Assembly: GCF_014656135.1 (NCBI RefSeq)
Contig: NZ_BNBV01000022.1
Coordinates: forward strand, 38,144-102,143
Length of the DNA: 64,000 nucleotides
Origin: Streptomyces thermodiastaticus
Lineage (GTDB): Bacteria > Actinomycetota > Actinomycetes > Streptomycetales > Streptomycetaceae
Direction: 5' to 3'
The notes under the pieces are model-generated. The model saw only the letters and a list, made by a program, of their open reading frames with translations, was not told where the DNA came from and searched no databases. Below, piece by piece: positions 37,101 to 45,868 of this stretch. The number at the start of each line of letters is the position of its first letter. The first letter of the stretch is position 1. The position numbers were made by a program, and so were the translations under genes.

Positions 37101-37405
37101 ACCTCGGACTGCAGTCCGTGGCCGACGGCGTCGACCTGCCCGAGCAGGTCGTCGCCCTGCGTGCGATGGGCTGCACCCACGGGCAGGGCATGGCGTTCTC
37201 CGGACCGCTGGAGGAGTACCGGCTGCGCCGGGCGCTCGGCACGGGCCCCTACACCGTGCCGCACGGCCCGGCCGAACCGGCGCTGGCCGCGGGGGTGCGC
37301 GACGCGGAGGGACATGTCGGCGTCGACGGCGGCACGGCCGCGCGCCGGCCCGAAGGGCTGAGCACGGTCGTGGCGTCACCGCCGACCATGGCCCCCCGGA
37401 GGTGA
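34175..37405 (+). CDS. cdgF: PAS-GGDEF-degenerate EAL membrane protein CdgF
   Basis: A 1076-residue cyclic-di-GMP protein. About ten membrane segments occupy residues 30-290. A roughly 105-residue hydrophilic linker rich in Asp, His, Pro and Gly follows, then one or two more membrane helices (400-450). A PAS domain (about 470-585, NHFRSLVQGSSDVIMIAAP) is next, then GGDEF with intact GGDEF at 673-677 and an RxxD inhibitory site (RQGD) five residues before it. The EAL domain is degenerate: AQA at 807-809 instead of EAL, GFGSGHGAI instead of DFGTGYSSL, and ELSD for the ExTE segment. Diguanylate cyclase activity without phosphodiesterase activity is expected. The name follows my recollection of the conserved streptomycete gene upstream of ilvB. 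The GTG has GGAGGGG 7 bases upstream. Confidence 0.87.
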   Translation: MSPPTSAGTTFDAAVGGRSGAQAPPLGKRAAAGRARRLVPQLALALICAGYAVGSACAWGSPRVARIMGDFGLAAAAGTAAVSCVLYARDRRVRFRSAWLLFAASQAMVSLGNAVWGWYEVVLDRRVPHPSYADLFYLCFAPPAIIGLLVLAKRPVTKAGWVCLALDAWLIGGSLLTLSWSLALAQAAALDGPSVAHTALSLAYPLLDIALVSMVLALHFGRTPGNRTAVNTAIGGLALTVVSDALFTSPLLHHSYRSGQLLDAGWFAGSLLLAYAPWVTRRSAAQASEQHDRDGTGTPCAALGTAAALPWQPDGHQAPPRRDEGHARDHTDDPPGDHTGTPAPDRGDTHPRDGDGRTPEADGHAPAEPEQEPGHRAAPLCGDHGLPSVPGGDHDRYPAGRPIAGSLAALTPYLAAAVCTLGILYNVLNGRSVDRVVLITAGAVVLALVVRQGIMLLDNISLTQELAEKENHFRSLVQGSSDVIMIAAPNGVLRYVSPAAAGVYGRPAEELVGTELASLIHPEDLGCVVHEVRRFLVAGPQEEPTTRIECRFRSGDGGWLNVESTINRHRGGLIFNSRDVTERVRLQAQLQHNAEHDPLTDLPNRVLFTKRVQQALSGRRSTDHGTAVLFIDLDGFKAVNDTIGHQAGDELLVQAARRLQDAVRQGDTASRLGGDEFAALILGDGTSDRRAREGHILELADRLRVTLSQPYTIDGNDVRVAASIGVAFAEPGLGAGELLRNADLAMYRAKAAGKGRVELYKPQMQQDVVCKAQLAGRLRAALHDGEFTLLHQPVVDLADGRIVSVAAQARWRSAQGVLFTPAEFLRVSEDSDKTAELGRWVLEQAIRQAAERARDGLSVPVVVRMGARRLSERSLPPGTVESLLTQHGLPSDALVIELSDTDPRVPLDELERRLSALRRLGVRIALDGFGSGHGAITALRKLPVDILKLDRGLVQGVVESARLHKITSGLLRIAGDLGLQSVADGVDLPEQVVALRAMGCTHGQGMAFSGPLEEYRLRRALGTGPYTVPHGPAEPALAAGVRDAEGHVGVDGGTAARRPEGLSTVVASPPTMAPRR

Positions 37406-37437
37406 GCCGGCCGCGCGGCTCCGGCGGCCGGCTCACC
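37401..37437 (+). terminator. Terminator of cdgF
   Basis: Perfect 14-bp stem GGTGAGCCGGCCGC/GCGGCCGGCTCACC with a 9-base loop. The cdgF stop codon lies inside the left arm. Confidence 0.7.
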
Positions 37438-37556
37438 CCCTGCGGTACGGCGGTGGGCGAGCCGTGCCCGCCGGCGTGTCCCACGGCGCCTCATCACCCG
37501 TTCGTGGCAGGACAGAGCCCCCTTCGCCCATATCGTGAGACGCCTGTCCCACCCAC

Positions 37557-37586
37557 TTGACACCGGGTGCGCGGCGGCGAGAGGGT
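37557..37586 (+). promoter_or_regulatory. Promoter of the ilvB leader (TTGACA-N18-GAGGGT)
   Basis: A full consensus -35 TTGACA (37557-37562) is followed after 18 bases by GAGGGT (37581-37586). Transcription would start at or next to 37594, the ATG of the leader peptide, making the leader itself leaderless. Confidence 0.65.
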
Positions 37587-37593
37587 CAATGCC

Positions 37594-37635
37594 ATGCGCA
37601 CCCGAATTCTCGTACTTGGACAGCGCGTCGGCTGA
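37594..37635 (+). CDS. ilvB leader peptide MRTRILVLGQRVG
   Basis: A 13-residue ORF rich in branched-chain residues: Ile5, Leu6, Val7 and Leu8 in a row, and Val12. The codons ATT, CTC, GTA, CTT include ones rare in this genome, which would sharpen ribosome stalling. It sits between the promoter and the attenuator of ilvB. Leader peptides of this type ahead of ilvB have been proposed in actinobacteria as transcription attenuators. Confidence 0.8.
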   Translation: MRTRILVLGQRVG

Positions 37636-37644
37636 GCCGGGACC

Positions 37645-37723
37645 CACCGGAGATCCCTCCGGAAACTCCGGTGACCCCCCCGACGCGCTCCCCTCGCTTG
37701 CCCTGCGGCACGAGGGGTTTTTT
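37645..37723 (+). promoter_or_regulatory. ilvB transcription attenuator
   Basis: Two hairpins: CACCGGAG/CTCCGGTG (37645-37652 with 37666-37673, perfect 8 bp), then an intrinsic terminator CCCCTCG/CGAGGGG (37690-37696 with 37711-37717) followed by six T (37718-37723). Ribosome stalling at the Ile-Leu-Val-Leu codons would favour read-through, and fast translation would favour termination. T-run terminators are rare in this window, which supports a regulatory role. Confidence 0.8.
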
Positions 37724-37826
37724 GTTGCACGGGCATCTGCCGCACCGCAGCCGAACGTCGTGCGAACCTGGCGAAAGCCGTATCGCACACCCCCGCACAC
37801 ACCTCAGCATCGAGAAGAGAACGCCG

Positions 37827-39677
37827 ATGACCGAGCAGGCCACCGGGGCCCATCATCCGCAGCCGCGGCCCCGAACCTCAGGACAGCCGTCCGCGCCCGT
37901 CGAGCACGTCACGGGTGCGCAGTCCCTCATTCGCTCTCTCGAGGAGGTCGGCGCCGACACCGTCTTCGGTATCCCCGGCGGTGCGATCCTTCCCGCGTAC
38001 GACCCGCTGATGGACTCCACCCGGGTGCGGCACGTCCTCGTCCGGCACGAGCAGGGCGCCGGTCACGCGGCCACCGGCTACGCGCAGGCCACCGGCAAGG
38101 TCGGTGTCTGCATGGCCACCTCCGGCCCCGGCGCCACCAACCTGGTCACGCCGATCGCCGACGCGCACATGGACTCCGTGCCGCTGGTCGCGATCACCGG
38201 CCAGGTCGCCTCCTCCTCGATCGGCACCGACGCCTTCCAGGAGGCGGACATCGTCGGCATCACCATGCCGGTCACCAAGCACAACTTCCTGGTCACCGAG
38301 GCCAAGGACATCCCCAGGGTGATCGCCGAGGCCTTCCACATCGCCTCCACCGGCCGCCCCGGCCCGGTCCTGGTCGACATCGCCAAGGACGCCCTGCAGG
38401 CGAAGACGACCTTCTCCTGGCCCCCGGTGCTGGACCTGCCCGGCTACCGGCCCGTCACCAAGCCGCACGCCAAGCAGATCCGCGAGGCGGCCCGGCTCAT
38501 CACCGCCGCCAAACGCCCCGTCTTCTACGTCGGCGGCGGCGTGCTCAAGGCCGGCGCCACCGCCGAGCTGAAGATGCTGGCGGAGCTGACCGGAGCGCCC
38601 GTCACCACCACCCTGATGGCGCTCGGCGCGTTCCCCGACAGCCATCCGCTGCACGTGGGCATGCCCGGCATGCACGGCAGCGTCACCGCGGTCACCGCGC
38701 TGCAGAAGGCCGACCTGATCATCGCCCTCGGCGCCCGCTTCGACGACCGCGTCACCGGCCGGCTGGACAGCTTCGCCCCGCACGCCAAGGTCATCCACGC
38801 CGACATCGACCCGGCCGAGATCGGCAAGAACCGCGAGGCCGACGTGCCGATCGTCGGTGACGCCCGCGAGGTGCTGGCGGACCTGGTCCAGGCGGTGCAG
38901 AAGGAGCACGCCGAGGGCCGCGAGGGCGACTACAGCGCCTGGTGGAAGGACCTGGACCGCTGGCGCGGCACCTATCCGCTCGGCTACGACCAGCCCGAGG
39001 ACGGCTCGCTGTCCCCGCAGGCGGTCATCGAGCGCATCGGACAGCTCGCCCCCGAGGGCACGATCTTCGCGGCCGGCGTCGGCCAGCACCAGATGTGGGC
39101 GGCGCACTTCATCCAGCACGACACCCCCGGCACCTGGCTGAACTCCGGCGGCGCCGGGACCATGGGCTACGCCGTCCCGGCCGCGATGGGCGCCAAGGCC
39201 GGCCGTCCCGAGAGGACCGTCTGGGCCATCGACGGCGACGGCTGCTTCCAGATGACCAATCAGGAGCTGACCACCTGCGCCCTGAACAACATCCCCATCA
39301 AGGTCGCCGTCATCAACAACGGCGCCCTGGGGATGGTCCGTCAGTGGCAGACGCTGTTCTACAACCAGCGCTACTCCAACACCGTCCTGCACTCCGGCCC
39401 GGACGACGTCAACCCCGAGGCCCGCGGCACCCGCGTCCCCGACTTCGTGAAGCTGGCCGAGGCGATGGGCTGCCACGCGCTGCGCTGCGAGCGGCCCGAG
39501 GACCTGGACAAGGTCATCGAGGAGGCGAACGCCATCGACGACCGGCCCGTCGTCGTGGACTTCATCGTCCACGAGGACGCCATGGTGTGGCCGATGGTCG
39601 CCGCCGGCACCTCCAACGACGAGATCATGGCGGCCCGGGACGTGCGACCCGACTTCGGCGACACCGAGGACGACTGA
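37827..39677 (+). CDS. ilvB: Acetolactate synthase large subunit
   Basis: ThDP enzyme joining two pyruvates, or pyruvate with 2-ketobutyrate, to start valine/leucine and isoleucine synthesis; 616 residues. The catalytic Glu75 is in VRHEQGAGHAATGYA. FAD-binding and substrate parts (GSVTAVTALQKADLIIALGARFDDRVTG) and the ThDP motif GDGCFQMTNQELTTCALNN are complete. The N-terminus has a non-conserved His/Pro-rich start of 30 residues. The ATG has GAGAAGAGA upstream. First gene of ilvB-ilvN-ilvC; expression is set by the attenuator ahead of it. Confidence 0.97.
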   Translation: MTEQATGAHHPQPRPRTSGQPSAPVEHVTGAQSLIRSLEEVGADTVFGIPGGAILPAYDPLMDSTRVRHVLVRHEQGAGHAATGYAQATGKVGVCMATSGPGATNLVTPIADAHMDSVPLVAITGQVASSSIGTDAFQEADIVGITMPVTKHNFLVTEAKDIPRVIAEAFHIASTGRPGPVLVDIAKDALQAKTTFSWPPVLDLPGYRPVTKPHAKQIREAARLITAAKRPVFYVGGGVLKAGATAELKMLAELTGAPVTTTLMALGAFPDSHPLHVGMPGMHGSVTAVTALQKADLIIALGARFDDRVTGRLDSFAPHAKVIHADIDPAEIGKNREADVPIVGDAREVLADLVQAVQKEHAEGREGDYSAWWKDLDRWRGTYPLGYDQPEDGSLSPQAVIERIGQLAPEGTIFAAGVGQHQMWAAHFIQHDTPGTWLNSGGAGTMGYAVPAAMGAKAGRPERTVWAIDGDGCFQMTNQELTTCALNNIPIKVAVINNGALGMVRQWQTLFYNQRYSNTVLHSGPDDVNPEARGTRVPDFVKLAEAMGCHALRCERPEDLDKVIEEANAIDDRPVVVDFIVHEDAMVWPMVAAGTSNDEIMAARDVRPDFGDTEDD

Positions 39678-39719
39678 GAGCACCGGGACACCCGAGGACT
39701 TCAGGAAGGTACGACCGAC

Positions 39720-40247
39720 ATGTCCACCAAGCACACGCTCTCGGTCCTGGTCGAGAACACCCCCGGCATCCTGGCGCGGATCGCCGCCCTGTTCTCCCGC
39801 CGCGGCTTCAACATCGACTCGCTCGCGGTCGGCGTGACCGAGCACCCCGACATCTCCCGCATCACCATCGTGGTCAGTGTCGAGGACCTGCCGCTGGAGC
39901 AGGTGACCAAGCAGCTCAACAAGCTCGTCAACGTGCTCAAGATCGTCGAGCTGGATCCCGCCCAGGCCGTCCAGCGCGAACTCGTCCTGGTGAAGGTGCG
40001 CGCCGACAACGAGACGCGCTCCCAGATCGTCGAGATCGTGCAGCTCTTCCGCGCCAAGACGGTCGACGTCTCCCCGGAGGCGGTGACCGTGGAGGCCACC
40101 GGGTCCAGCGACAAGCTGTCGGCCATGCTCCGCATGCTCGAACCGTTCGGCATCAAGGAGCTGGTCCAGTCCGGCACCATTGCGATCGGACGCGGCGCCC
40201 GTTCGATCACGGACCGTTCACTGCGCGCCCTCGACCGGTCGGCCTGA
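39720..40247 (+). CDS. ilvN: Acetolactate synthase small (regulatory) subunit
   Basis: Regulatory partner of IlvB that gives valine feedback inhibition; 175 residues. An ACT domain covers about 1-75 (HTLSVLVENTPGILARIAAL, FNIDSLAVGVTEH), followed by the ALS small-subunit C-terminal domain (ELVLVKVRADNETRSQIVEI, MLRMLEPFGIKELVQSG). The ATG has AGGAAGG 8-9 bases upstream, and the gene follows ilvB by 42 bases. Confidence 0.97.
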   Translation: MSTKHTLSVLVENTPGILARIAALFSRRGFNIDSLAVGVTEHPDISRITIVVSVEDLPLEQVTKQLNKLVNVLKIVELDPAQAVQRELVLVKVRADNETRSQIVEIVQLFRAKTVDVSPEAVTVEATGSSDKLSAMLRMLEPFGIKELVQSGTIAIGRGARSITDRSLRALDRSA

Positions 40248-40286
40248 CGGCACGACCCAGCGAGTCCGTCCCTCTGACGACGCATC

Positions 40287-40316
40287 CGGGCGGCCGGCGC
40301 ACACCCCGGCCGCCCG
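40287..40316 (+). promoter_or_regulatory. Intercistronic hairpin between ilvN and ilvC
   Basis: Perfect 11-bp stem CGGGCGGCCGG/CCGGCCGCCCG with an 8-base loop, plus a second 7-bp hairpin CCCACCG/CGGTGGG at 40345-40363. No T-run. These could lower read-through into ilvC, stabilise upstream mRNA, or mark a separate ilvC transcript. Confidence 0.5.
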
Positions 40317-40396
40317 CATACCGAGACCTCCGGACCCCTGTCCGCCCACCGGCATACGGTGGGACGCACAACCCGCACATCAAGGAGAGAACACAA

Positions 40397-41395
<999 letters not shown>

Positions 41396-41408
41396 GCCTC
41401 GCCCGCGC

Positions 41409-41437
41409 GGGGCCGGAGCATCGCTCCGGCCCCTTTT
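41409..41437 (+). terminator. Terminator of ilvBNC
   Basis: Perfect 11-bp stem GGGGCCGGAGC/GCTCCGGCCCC with loop ATC, followed by TTTT. A classical intrinsic terminator. Confidence 0.9.
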
Positions 41438-41671
41438 GCCGCCTGCCAGGGGGTACCGTCGACAGCGACGGGGTGTGCGGCATTGTCCACCCAGTCCAGC
41501 CACGGACGGGTGATCCTTCCGCAGCGGCGCACTGCGACGCGCCCGGCGCCACTACACTGCAGAAGAACAACGCGTCAGGCCCACAGCGTCGTGCGTCTTC
41601 CACGCGGTAGCCCCCCTCCTCCGCCTGCGGCCGTCGGGACGGCCGTCCGCATCGCACATGTGAGGACTCAC

Positions 41672-43261
41672 GTGAGCTCGAAACCTGTCGTACTCATCGC
41701 TGAAGAGCTGTCGCCCGCCACCGTCGACGCGCTCGGCCCGGACTTCGAGATCCGGTACTGCAACGGCGCCGACCGTGCCGAACTTCTCCCCGCCATCGCC
41801 GACGTCGACGCGATCCTGATCCGCTCGGCCACCAAGGTCGACGCCGAGGCGATCGCCGCCGCCCGCAAGCTCAAGGTCGTCGCCCGCGCCGGCGTGGGCC
41901 TGGACAACGTGGACGTCTCCGCCGCCACCAAGGCCGGCGTGATGGTCGTCAACGCGCCCACCTCGAACATCGTGACCGCCGCCGAACTGGCCTGCGGTCT
42001 GATCATCGCCACCGCCCGCAACATCCCGCAGGCCAACGCCGCGCTGAAGAACGGTGAGTGGAAGCGCAGCAAGTACGTCGGTGTCGAGCTCGCCGAGAAG
42101 ACCCTCGGCGTCGTCGGCCTCGGCCGCATCGGTGCCCTGGTGGCCCAGCGCATGTCCGCCTTCGGCATGAAGGTCGTCGCCTACGACCCCTATGTGCAGC
42201 CCGCGCGCGCCGCGCAGATGGGGGTGCGGGTGGTCTCCCTGGACGAGCTGCTGGAGATCTCCGACTTCATCACCGTCCACCTGCCCAAGACGCCCGAGAC
42301 GATCGGCCTGATCGGCGAGGAGGCCCTGCGCAAGGTCAAGCCGACCGTGCGCATCGTCAACGCCGCTCGCGGCGGCATCGTCGACGAGCAGGCGCTGTAC
42401 TCGGCGCTCAAGGAGGGCCGGGTCGCCGGTGCGGGCCTGGACGTGTACGCCAAGGAGCCGTGCACGGACTCCCCGCTGTTCGAGTTCGACCAGGTGGTGT
42501 GCACCCCGCACCTGGGCGCGTCCACCGACGAGGCGCAGGAGAAGGCGGGCATCGCCGTCGCCAAGTCCGTGCGGCTCGCGCTGGCCGGTGAGCTGGTCCC
42601 GGACGCGGTGAACGTCCAGGGTGGCGTCATCGCCGAGGACGTCAAGCCGGCTCTGCCGCTCGCCGAGCGCCTCGGCCGCATCTTCACCGCGCTCGCCGGC
42701 GAGGTCGCCGTCCGCCTGGACGTCGAGGTGTACGGCGAGATCACCCAGTACGACGTGAAGGTGCTGGAGCTGTCCGCGCTCAAGGGTGTCTTCGAGGACG
42801 TCGTCGACGAGACGGTCTCCTACGTCAACGCGCCGCTGTTCGCCCAGGAGCGCGGCGTCGAGGTACGGCTGACCACCAGCTCCGAGGCGAGCGACCACCG
42901 CAACGTGGTCACCGTGCGCGGCACCCTCGCCAGCGGCGAGGAGGTCTCCGTCTCCGGCACGCTGGCCGGTCCGAAGCACGTGCAGAAGCTCGTCGCGGTC
43001 GGCGACTACGACGTCGACCTGGCGCTCGCCGACCACATGGTGGTCCTGCACTACGAGGACCGTCCGGGCGTCGTCGGCACCGTCGGCCGCATCATCGGCG
43101 AGGCGGGCATCAACATCGCCGGCATGCAGGTCTCCCGCTCGACGGTGGGCGGCGAGGCCCTGGCGGTGCTCACCGTCGACGACACGGTTCCCTCCGCGGT
43201 GCTGTCGGAGGTCGCCGCCGAGATCGGCGCGACGTCCGCCCGCTCGGTCAACCTGGTCTGA
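41672..43261 (+). CDS. serA: D-3-phosphoglycerate dehydrogenase
   Basis: First enzyme of serine synthesis, 529 residues. Substrate domain, NAD domain (VVGLGRIGALVAQ), catalytic Arg in NAARGGIVDEQAL, Glu and His in VVCTPHLGASTDEAQ. An intervening domain (about 320-450) and a C-terminal ACT domain (VVLHYEDRPGVVGTVGRII) for serine control follow, the long actinobacterial type. The GTG at 41672 has TGAGGA 6-7 bases upstream. A -10-like TACACT at 41553 may be its promoter, giving a leader of about 110 bases. Confidence 0.96.
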   Translation: MSSKPVVLIAEELSPATVDALGPDFEIRYCNGADRAELLPAIADVDAILIRSATKVDAEAIAAARKLKVVARAGVGLDNVDVSAATKAGVMVVNAPTSNIVTAAELACGLIIATARNIPQANAALKNGEWKRSKYVGVELAEKTLGVVGLGRIGALVAQRMSAFGMKVVAYDPYVQPARAAQMGVRVVSLDELLEISDFITVHLPKTPETIGLIGEEALRKVKPTVRIVNAARGGIVDEQALYSALKEGRVAGAGLDVYAKEPCTDSPLFEFDQVVCTPHLGASTDEAQEKAGIAVAKSVRLALAGELVPDAVNVQGGVIAEDVKPALPLAERLGRIFTALAGEVAVRLDVEVYGEITQYDVKVLELSALKGVFEDVVDETVSYVNAPLFAQERGVEVRLTTSSEASDHRNVVTVRGTLASGEEVSVSGTLAGPKHVQKLVAVGDYDVDLALADHMVVLHYEDRPGVVGTVGRIIGEAGINIAGMQVSRSTVGGEALAVLTVDDTVPSAVLSEVAAEIGATSARSVNLV

Positions 43262-43286
43262 GACCTCCGTCCGAGGCATCGACGAA

Positions 43287-43330
43287 CGAACGCCGGACGG
43301 GCTGATCCCTGTCAGCCCGTCCGGCGTTCG
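43287..43330. terminator. Bidirectional terminator between serA and the MFS pseudogene
   Basis: Perfect 19-bp stem (43287-43305 with 43312-43330; arms start CGAACGCCGGACGG) and a 6-base loop, the longest perfect hairpin noticed in the window. It lies in the gap between convergent genes. Confidence 0.85.
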
Positions 43331-43351
43331 GCTTCGTGCTGCCGGTGCCCG

Positions 43352-44173
43352 TCAGTTCTGCCCGACCCGGATCGTCCGCAGCGTCACCGCCGCCCCCACC
43401 GCGGCCAGGCCCAGGATCACCATGCCGACCAGCGCGGCGCCGTGCATCGAGCTGGTGAACGCCTCCCGTGCCGCCGCGGCCAGTGACGCGCCGGTCCGGT
43501 CCGGCAGCCGGGAAGCGGCGGCCTCGCACCGCCCAGGGTCTCGCGGGCCTCGGCCGGGGCGGTGACCGGCGTCGTGTGGCGGTAGACCGCCGCACCGGCA
43601 CAGCCGAGGACCGCCATGCCGAGCGCGCCGCCGAACTCGCTGCCGGTCTCCAGCAACGAGGAGGCGGTGCCCGCCCGCTCCGCCGGCGCGTTGCTCATCG
43701 CGAGGTCGGTGAGCTGGGACGTCACCATGACCACCCCGCTGGCGAGCACGCCGGCCGCGGCCAGCGCCGGCCAGAGGGAGTCGGTGCCGGCGAGCGCGAG
43801 CAGCGCGAAACCGGCGGCACCGACCGCGAAACCGCAGGCGACGAGGAGTCCGCGAAAGACGCCCCGCTGGACGAGCTGCGTGGTGACCGGCCCGGCGACG
43901 CCGATGAGGACCGACGGCAGCAGGCTCCACAGCGCCGCCTCCAGCGGGCTCCTGTCCAGGACGGACTGGAGGTACTGGGTGGTGAAGACGGCCGATCGGG
44001 CGCAGGTCGGCGCTGATCACGGGGGTCGCGACGTACAGGACCGAGACGTCCGTGGAGACCAGGAGCAGCGGCAGCATCAGCACGCCGAGCGCGGTCCGCT
44101 CACGGCGTCCGGCGCGGGCGGGTGCGCTCTGCGCACCGGGCAGGGCGGTGGTGCCCGTCGGGTTCGTCGTCAT
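43352..44173 (-). pseudogene. MFS drug exporter (DHA2 type), internally deleted and frameshifted
   Basis: The N-terminus is intact for one membrane helix (TALGVLMLPLLLVSTDVSVL, ATPVISADL). Then at about 43990-44005 the frame jumps directly to FTTQYLQSVLDRSPLEAALW, a piece normally about 200 residues further on, so helices 2 to about 8 are missing. A later shift near 43515-43530 returns to the first frame, which ends with AREAFTSSMHGAALVGMVIL, the usual DHA2 C-terminus. A working 14-helix exporter is impossible. Its divergent TetR regulator and operator-like sites remain. Confidence 0.85.
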
Positions 44174-44195
44174 GCCGAGGACTGTTCAAGCGTAT

Positions 44196-44235
44196 TAGAC
44201 AAGCGTCTAGAACGCACGTTTAGATCGTCTGTCTA
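44196..44235. promoter_or_regulatory. Two operator-like palindromes between MFS pseudogene and TetR gene
   Basis: TAGAC-AAGC-GTCTA at 44196-44209 and TAGAT-CGTCT-GTCTA at 44221-44235 share inverted arms. The first overlaps the likely -35/-10 region of the leftward MFS promoter. They are the likely binding sites of the adjacent TetR protein. Confidence 0.65.
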
Positions 44236-44257
44236 GGACGCCTGTATGGATCCCGGG

Positions 44258-44263
44258 TAGGGT
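44258..44263 (+). promoter_or_regulatory. -10 box TAGGGT, leaderless start at 44270
   Basis: TAGGGT ends 6 bases before the ATG of the TetR gene; no ribosome binding site is present. Confidence 0.5.
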
Positions 44264-44269
44264 GACCGC

Positions 44270-44854
44270 ATGGGACACCGTGAGGATCTGCTCGGGGGCG
44301 CCAAGCGCTGCCTGCTTCAGAAGGGCTTCCTGCGCACCACGGCGCGCGACATCGTCAAGGAGTCGGGCACCAACCTTGCGTCCATCGGGTACCACTACGG
44401 CTCGAAGGAAGCGCTGCTGGCGCAGGCCTACCTGGACCTGGTGGCCGAGACCTCCGACGCCTTCGAGGGGCCGGGGAGCGGCGGCGTCACGGCCGGGCCC
44501 GGATCCCTGGAGCGGTTCCGGCAGGTGTGGGTGAACATCATCGGCACCATGCGGGAACCCGGCTCGGTGTGGCGGCTCAGCATCGAGATCGCCGCCATGG
44601 GCGACCAGCTGCCCGTGGTGCGCGACCACCTCGCGCAGCAGCAACGGGAGGCCGAACGGGACCTCGTCTCCCTGTTCATGGGCATCCCGGCAGATCAGGT
44701 GACGGACGACGTCCTGAACACGGCCGGCCGGTTCTACACCGCCCTGATGTCGGGCCTCATCCTGCAGTGGCAGTTCGACCCCGAGCGCGCCCCCGACGCC
44801 GACGCGCTCACCGAGGGCCTGCGGCGGGTGATCGAGGGCATGGGGCGAAACTGA
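44270..44854 (+). CDS. TetR-family regulator
   Basis: Repressor of 194 residues with an N-terminal helix-turn-helix (HREDLLGGAKRCLLQKGFLR, TTARDIVKESGTNLASIGYH) and a C-terminal ligand domain (VWRLSIEIAAMGDQLPVVRD, FYTALMSGLILQWQFDPERA). The gene is intact. It is divergent from the broken MFS exporter with two operator-like palindromes between, the usual layout of a drug-exporter repressor with its target. With the exporter lost, the regulator either controls only itself or acts elsewhere. Stop is 16 bases from the convergent AraC gene stop. Confidence 0.9.
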   Translation: MGHREDLLGGAKRCLLQKGFLRTTARDIVKESGTNLASIGYHYGSKEALLAQAYLDLVAETSDAFEGPGSGGVTAGPGSLERFRQVWVNIIGTMREPGSVWRLSIEIAAMGDQLPVVRDHLAQQQREAERDLVSLFMGIPADQVTDDVLNTAGRFYTALMSGLILQWQFDPERAPDADALTEGLRRVIEGMGRN

Positions 44855-44870
44855 CGCGCCGGTGGCCGCG

Positions 44871-45794
44871 TCACGCCCGCCGCTCGCGCATCCGGCGCCG
44901 GTAGTGCAGTGGCGACACACCCATCTCGCGTTTGAACGCGGTGCTGAACGCGCTCTCCGAGCTGTAGCCCAGCTCGTCGGCCAGCGCCCCCACGCGGGTG
45001 TCGTCCGCCTGGAGCGCGCGCTGCGCCAGCAGCATCCGCCAGCGGTGCAGATACGTCAGCGGCGGCACACCGGCGACGGTACGGAACCGCTGGGCGAACG
45101 ACGTCCGGGACATGGCCGCGGCACGCGCCAGCTCCTGTAGCCGCCACGGCCTTCCGGGCTCGGCGTGCAGCAGGCCGAGCGCGGGCCGCAGCCGCTCGTC
45201 GGACAGCAGGCGCAGCCATCCCGGCGGCAGGTCGGTCTGGTCGACGTAGGCGCGCAGCACGTCGAGGAGGAGCAGCTGGGTGTACTGCCGGACCGCGAAG
45301 GCCGACCCCATCCGGCCGGCGGTCGCCTCCTGAAAGAGCCGGTCGAGCGTGCCGCGCAGGTCGACGGCCTCGGCGGCCGACGCCCGGACGTGCCCCACCG
45401 GCGGCAGCGCCTGCCCCAGCAGCGCCTCACCGGCAGCGTTCAGTTCGACGCGGCCGCCCAGCAGGACGTCGTCGAGGGCGCGGTCGACCGCGGCGAGGGC
45501 GGCATCGAAGCCCTCCTCGGGCTCGACCTCGCGGGGCTGCCCCTCACCGGTGCCGCCCTCGACCTCCAGCCAGGACCGCCCGTTCAGGACGGCGACGTCG
45601 CCCGCCTCCAGCGGTACCGGTTCGTCGAGGCCGTCGGTGCTCAGCCGCGCCCGCCCGCACACCATCGCGAGGAACTTCACCGGGGCGTCGACCTTCGCGC
45701 GCGCCACCCAGGGGCCCCGTACCGCGAACCCGCCCGTCACGTGTCCGCGGACCTCGATCAGATCGAACACCTCGGACAGCTGGTCACCGGCCAT
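44871..45794 (-). CDS. AraC-family regulator (cupin_6 type)
   Basis: Transcription regulator of 307 residues. The N-terminal ligand-sensing region is of the cupin type found in many AraC proteins (GPWVARAKVDAPVKFLAMVC, LEAGDVAVLNGRSW). The C-terminal region has the two AraC helix-turn-helix units: WRLQELARAAAMSRTSFAQR and VGALADELGYSSESAFSTAF, followed by FKREMGVSPLHYRRR. The ATG at 45794 was chosen over a TTG at 45812. It is divergent from the SDR gene across 74 bases and probably controls it. Confidence 0.9.
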   Translation of the reverse strand: MAGDQLSEVFDLIEVRGHVTGGFAVRGPWVARAKVDAPVKFLAMVCGRARLSTDGLDEPVPLEAGDVAVLNGRSWLEVEGGTGEGQPREVEPEEGFDAALAAVDRALDDVLLGGRVELNAAGEALLGQALPPVGHVRASAAEAVDLRGTLDRLFQEATAGRMGSAFAVRQYTQLLLLDVLRAYVDQTDLPPGWLRLLSDERLRPALGLLHAEPGRPWRLQELARAAAMSRTSFAQRFRTVAGVPPLTYLHRWRMLLAQRALQADDTRVGALADELGYSSESAFSTAFKREMGVSPLHYRRRMRERRA

Positions 45795-45868
45795 AGTCGT
45801 ACTCTCGCGCAAAAAGTGCGGACGGTCAATGATTCACAGTACGGGAGGTCCGGTCGCACAGTGGGGGC

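Noticed and set aside
34091..37315. Leftward open frame of over 1000 codons antisense to cdgF
   Set aside because: Typical shadow of a high-GC gene; the rightward frame has clear PAS and GGDEF motifs, and the leftward product shows no domain.
37645..37723. T-box or other riboswitch ahead of ilvB
   Set aside because: No T-box sequence or specifier-loop architecture is visible; the branched-chain leader peptide explains the terminator better.
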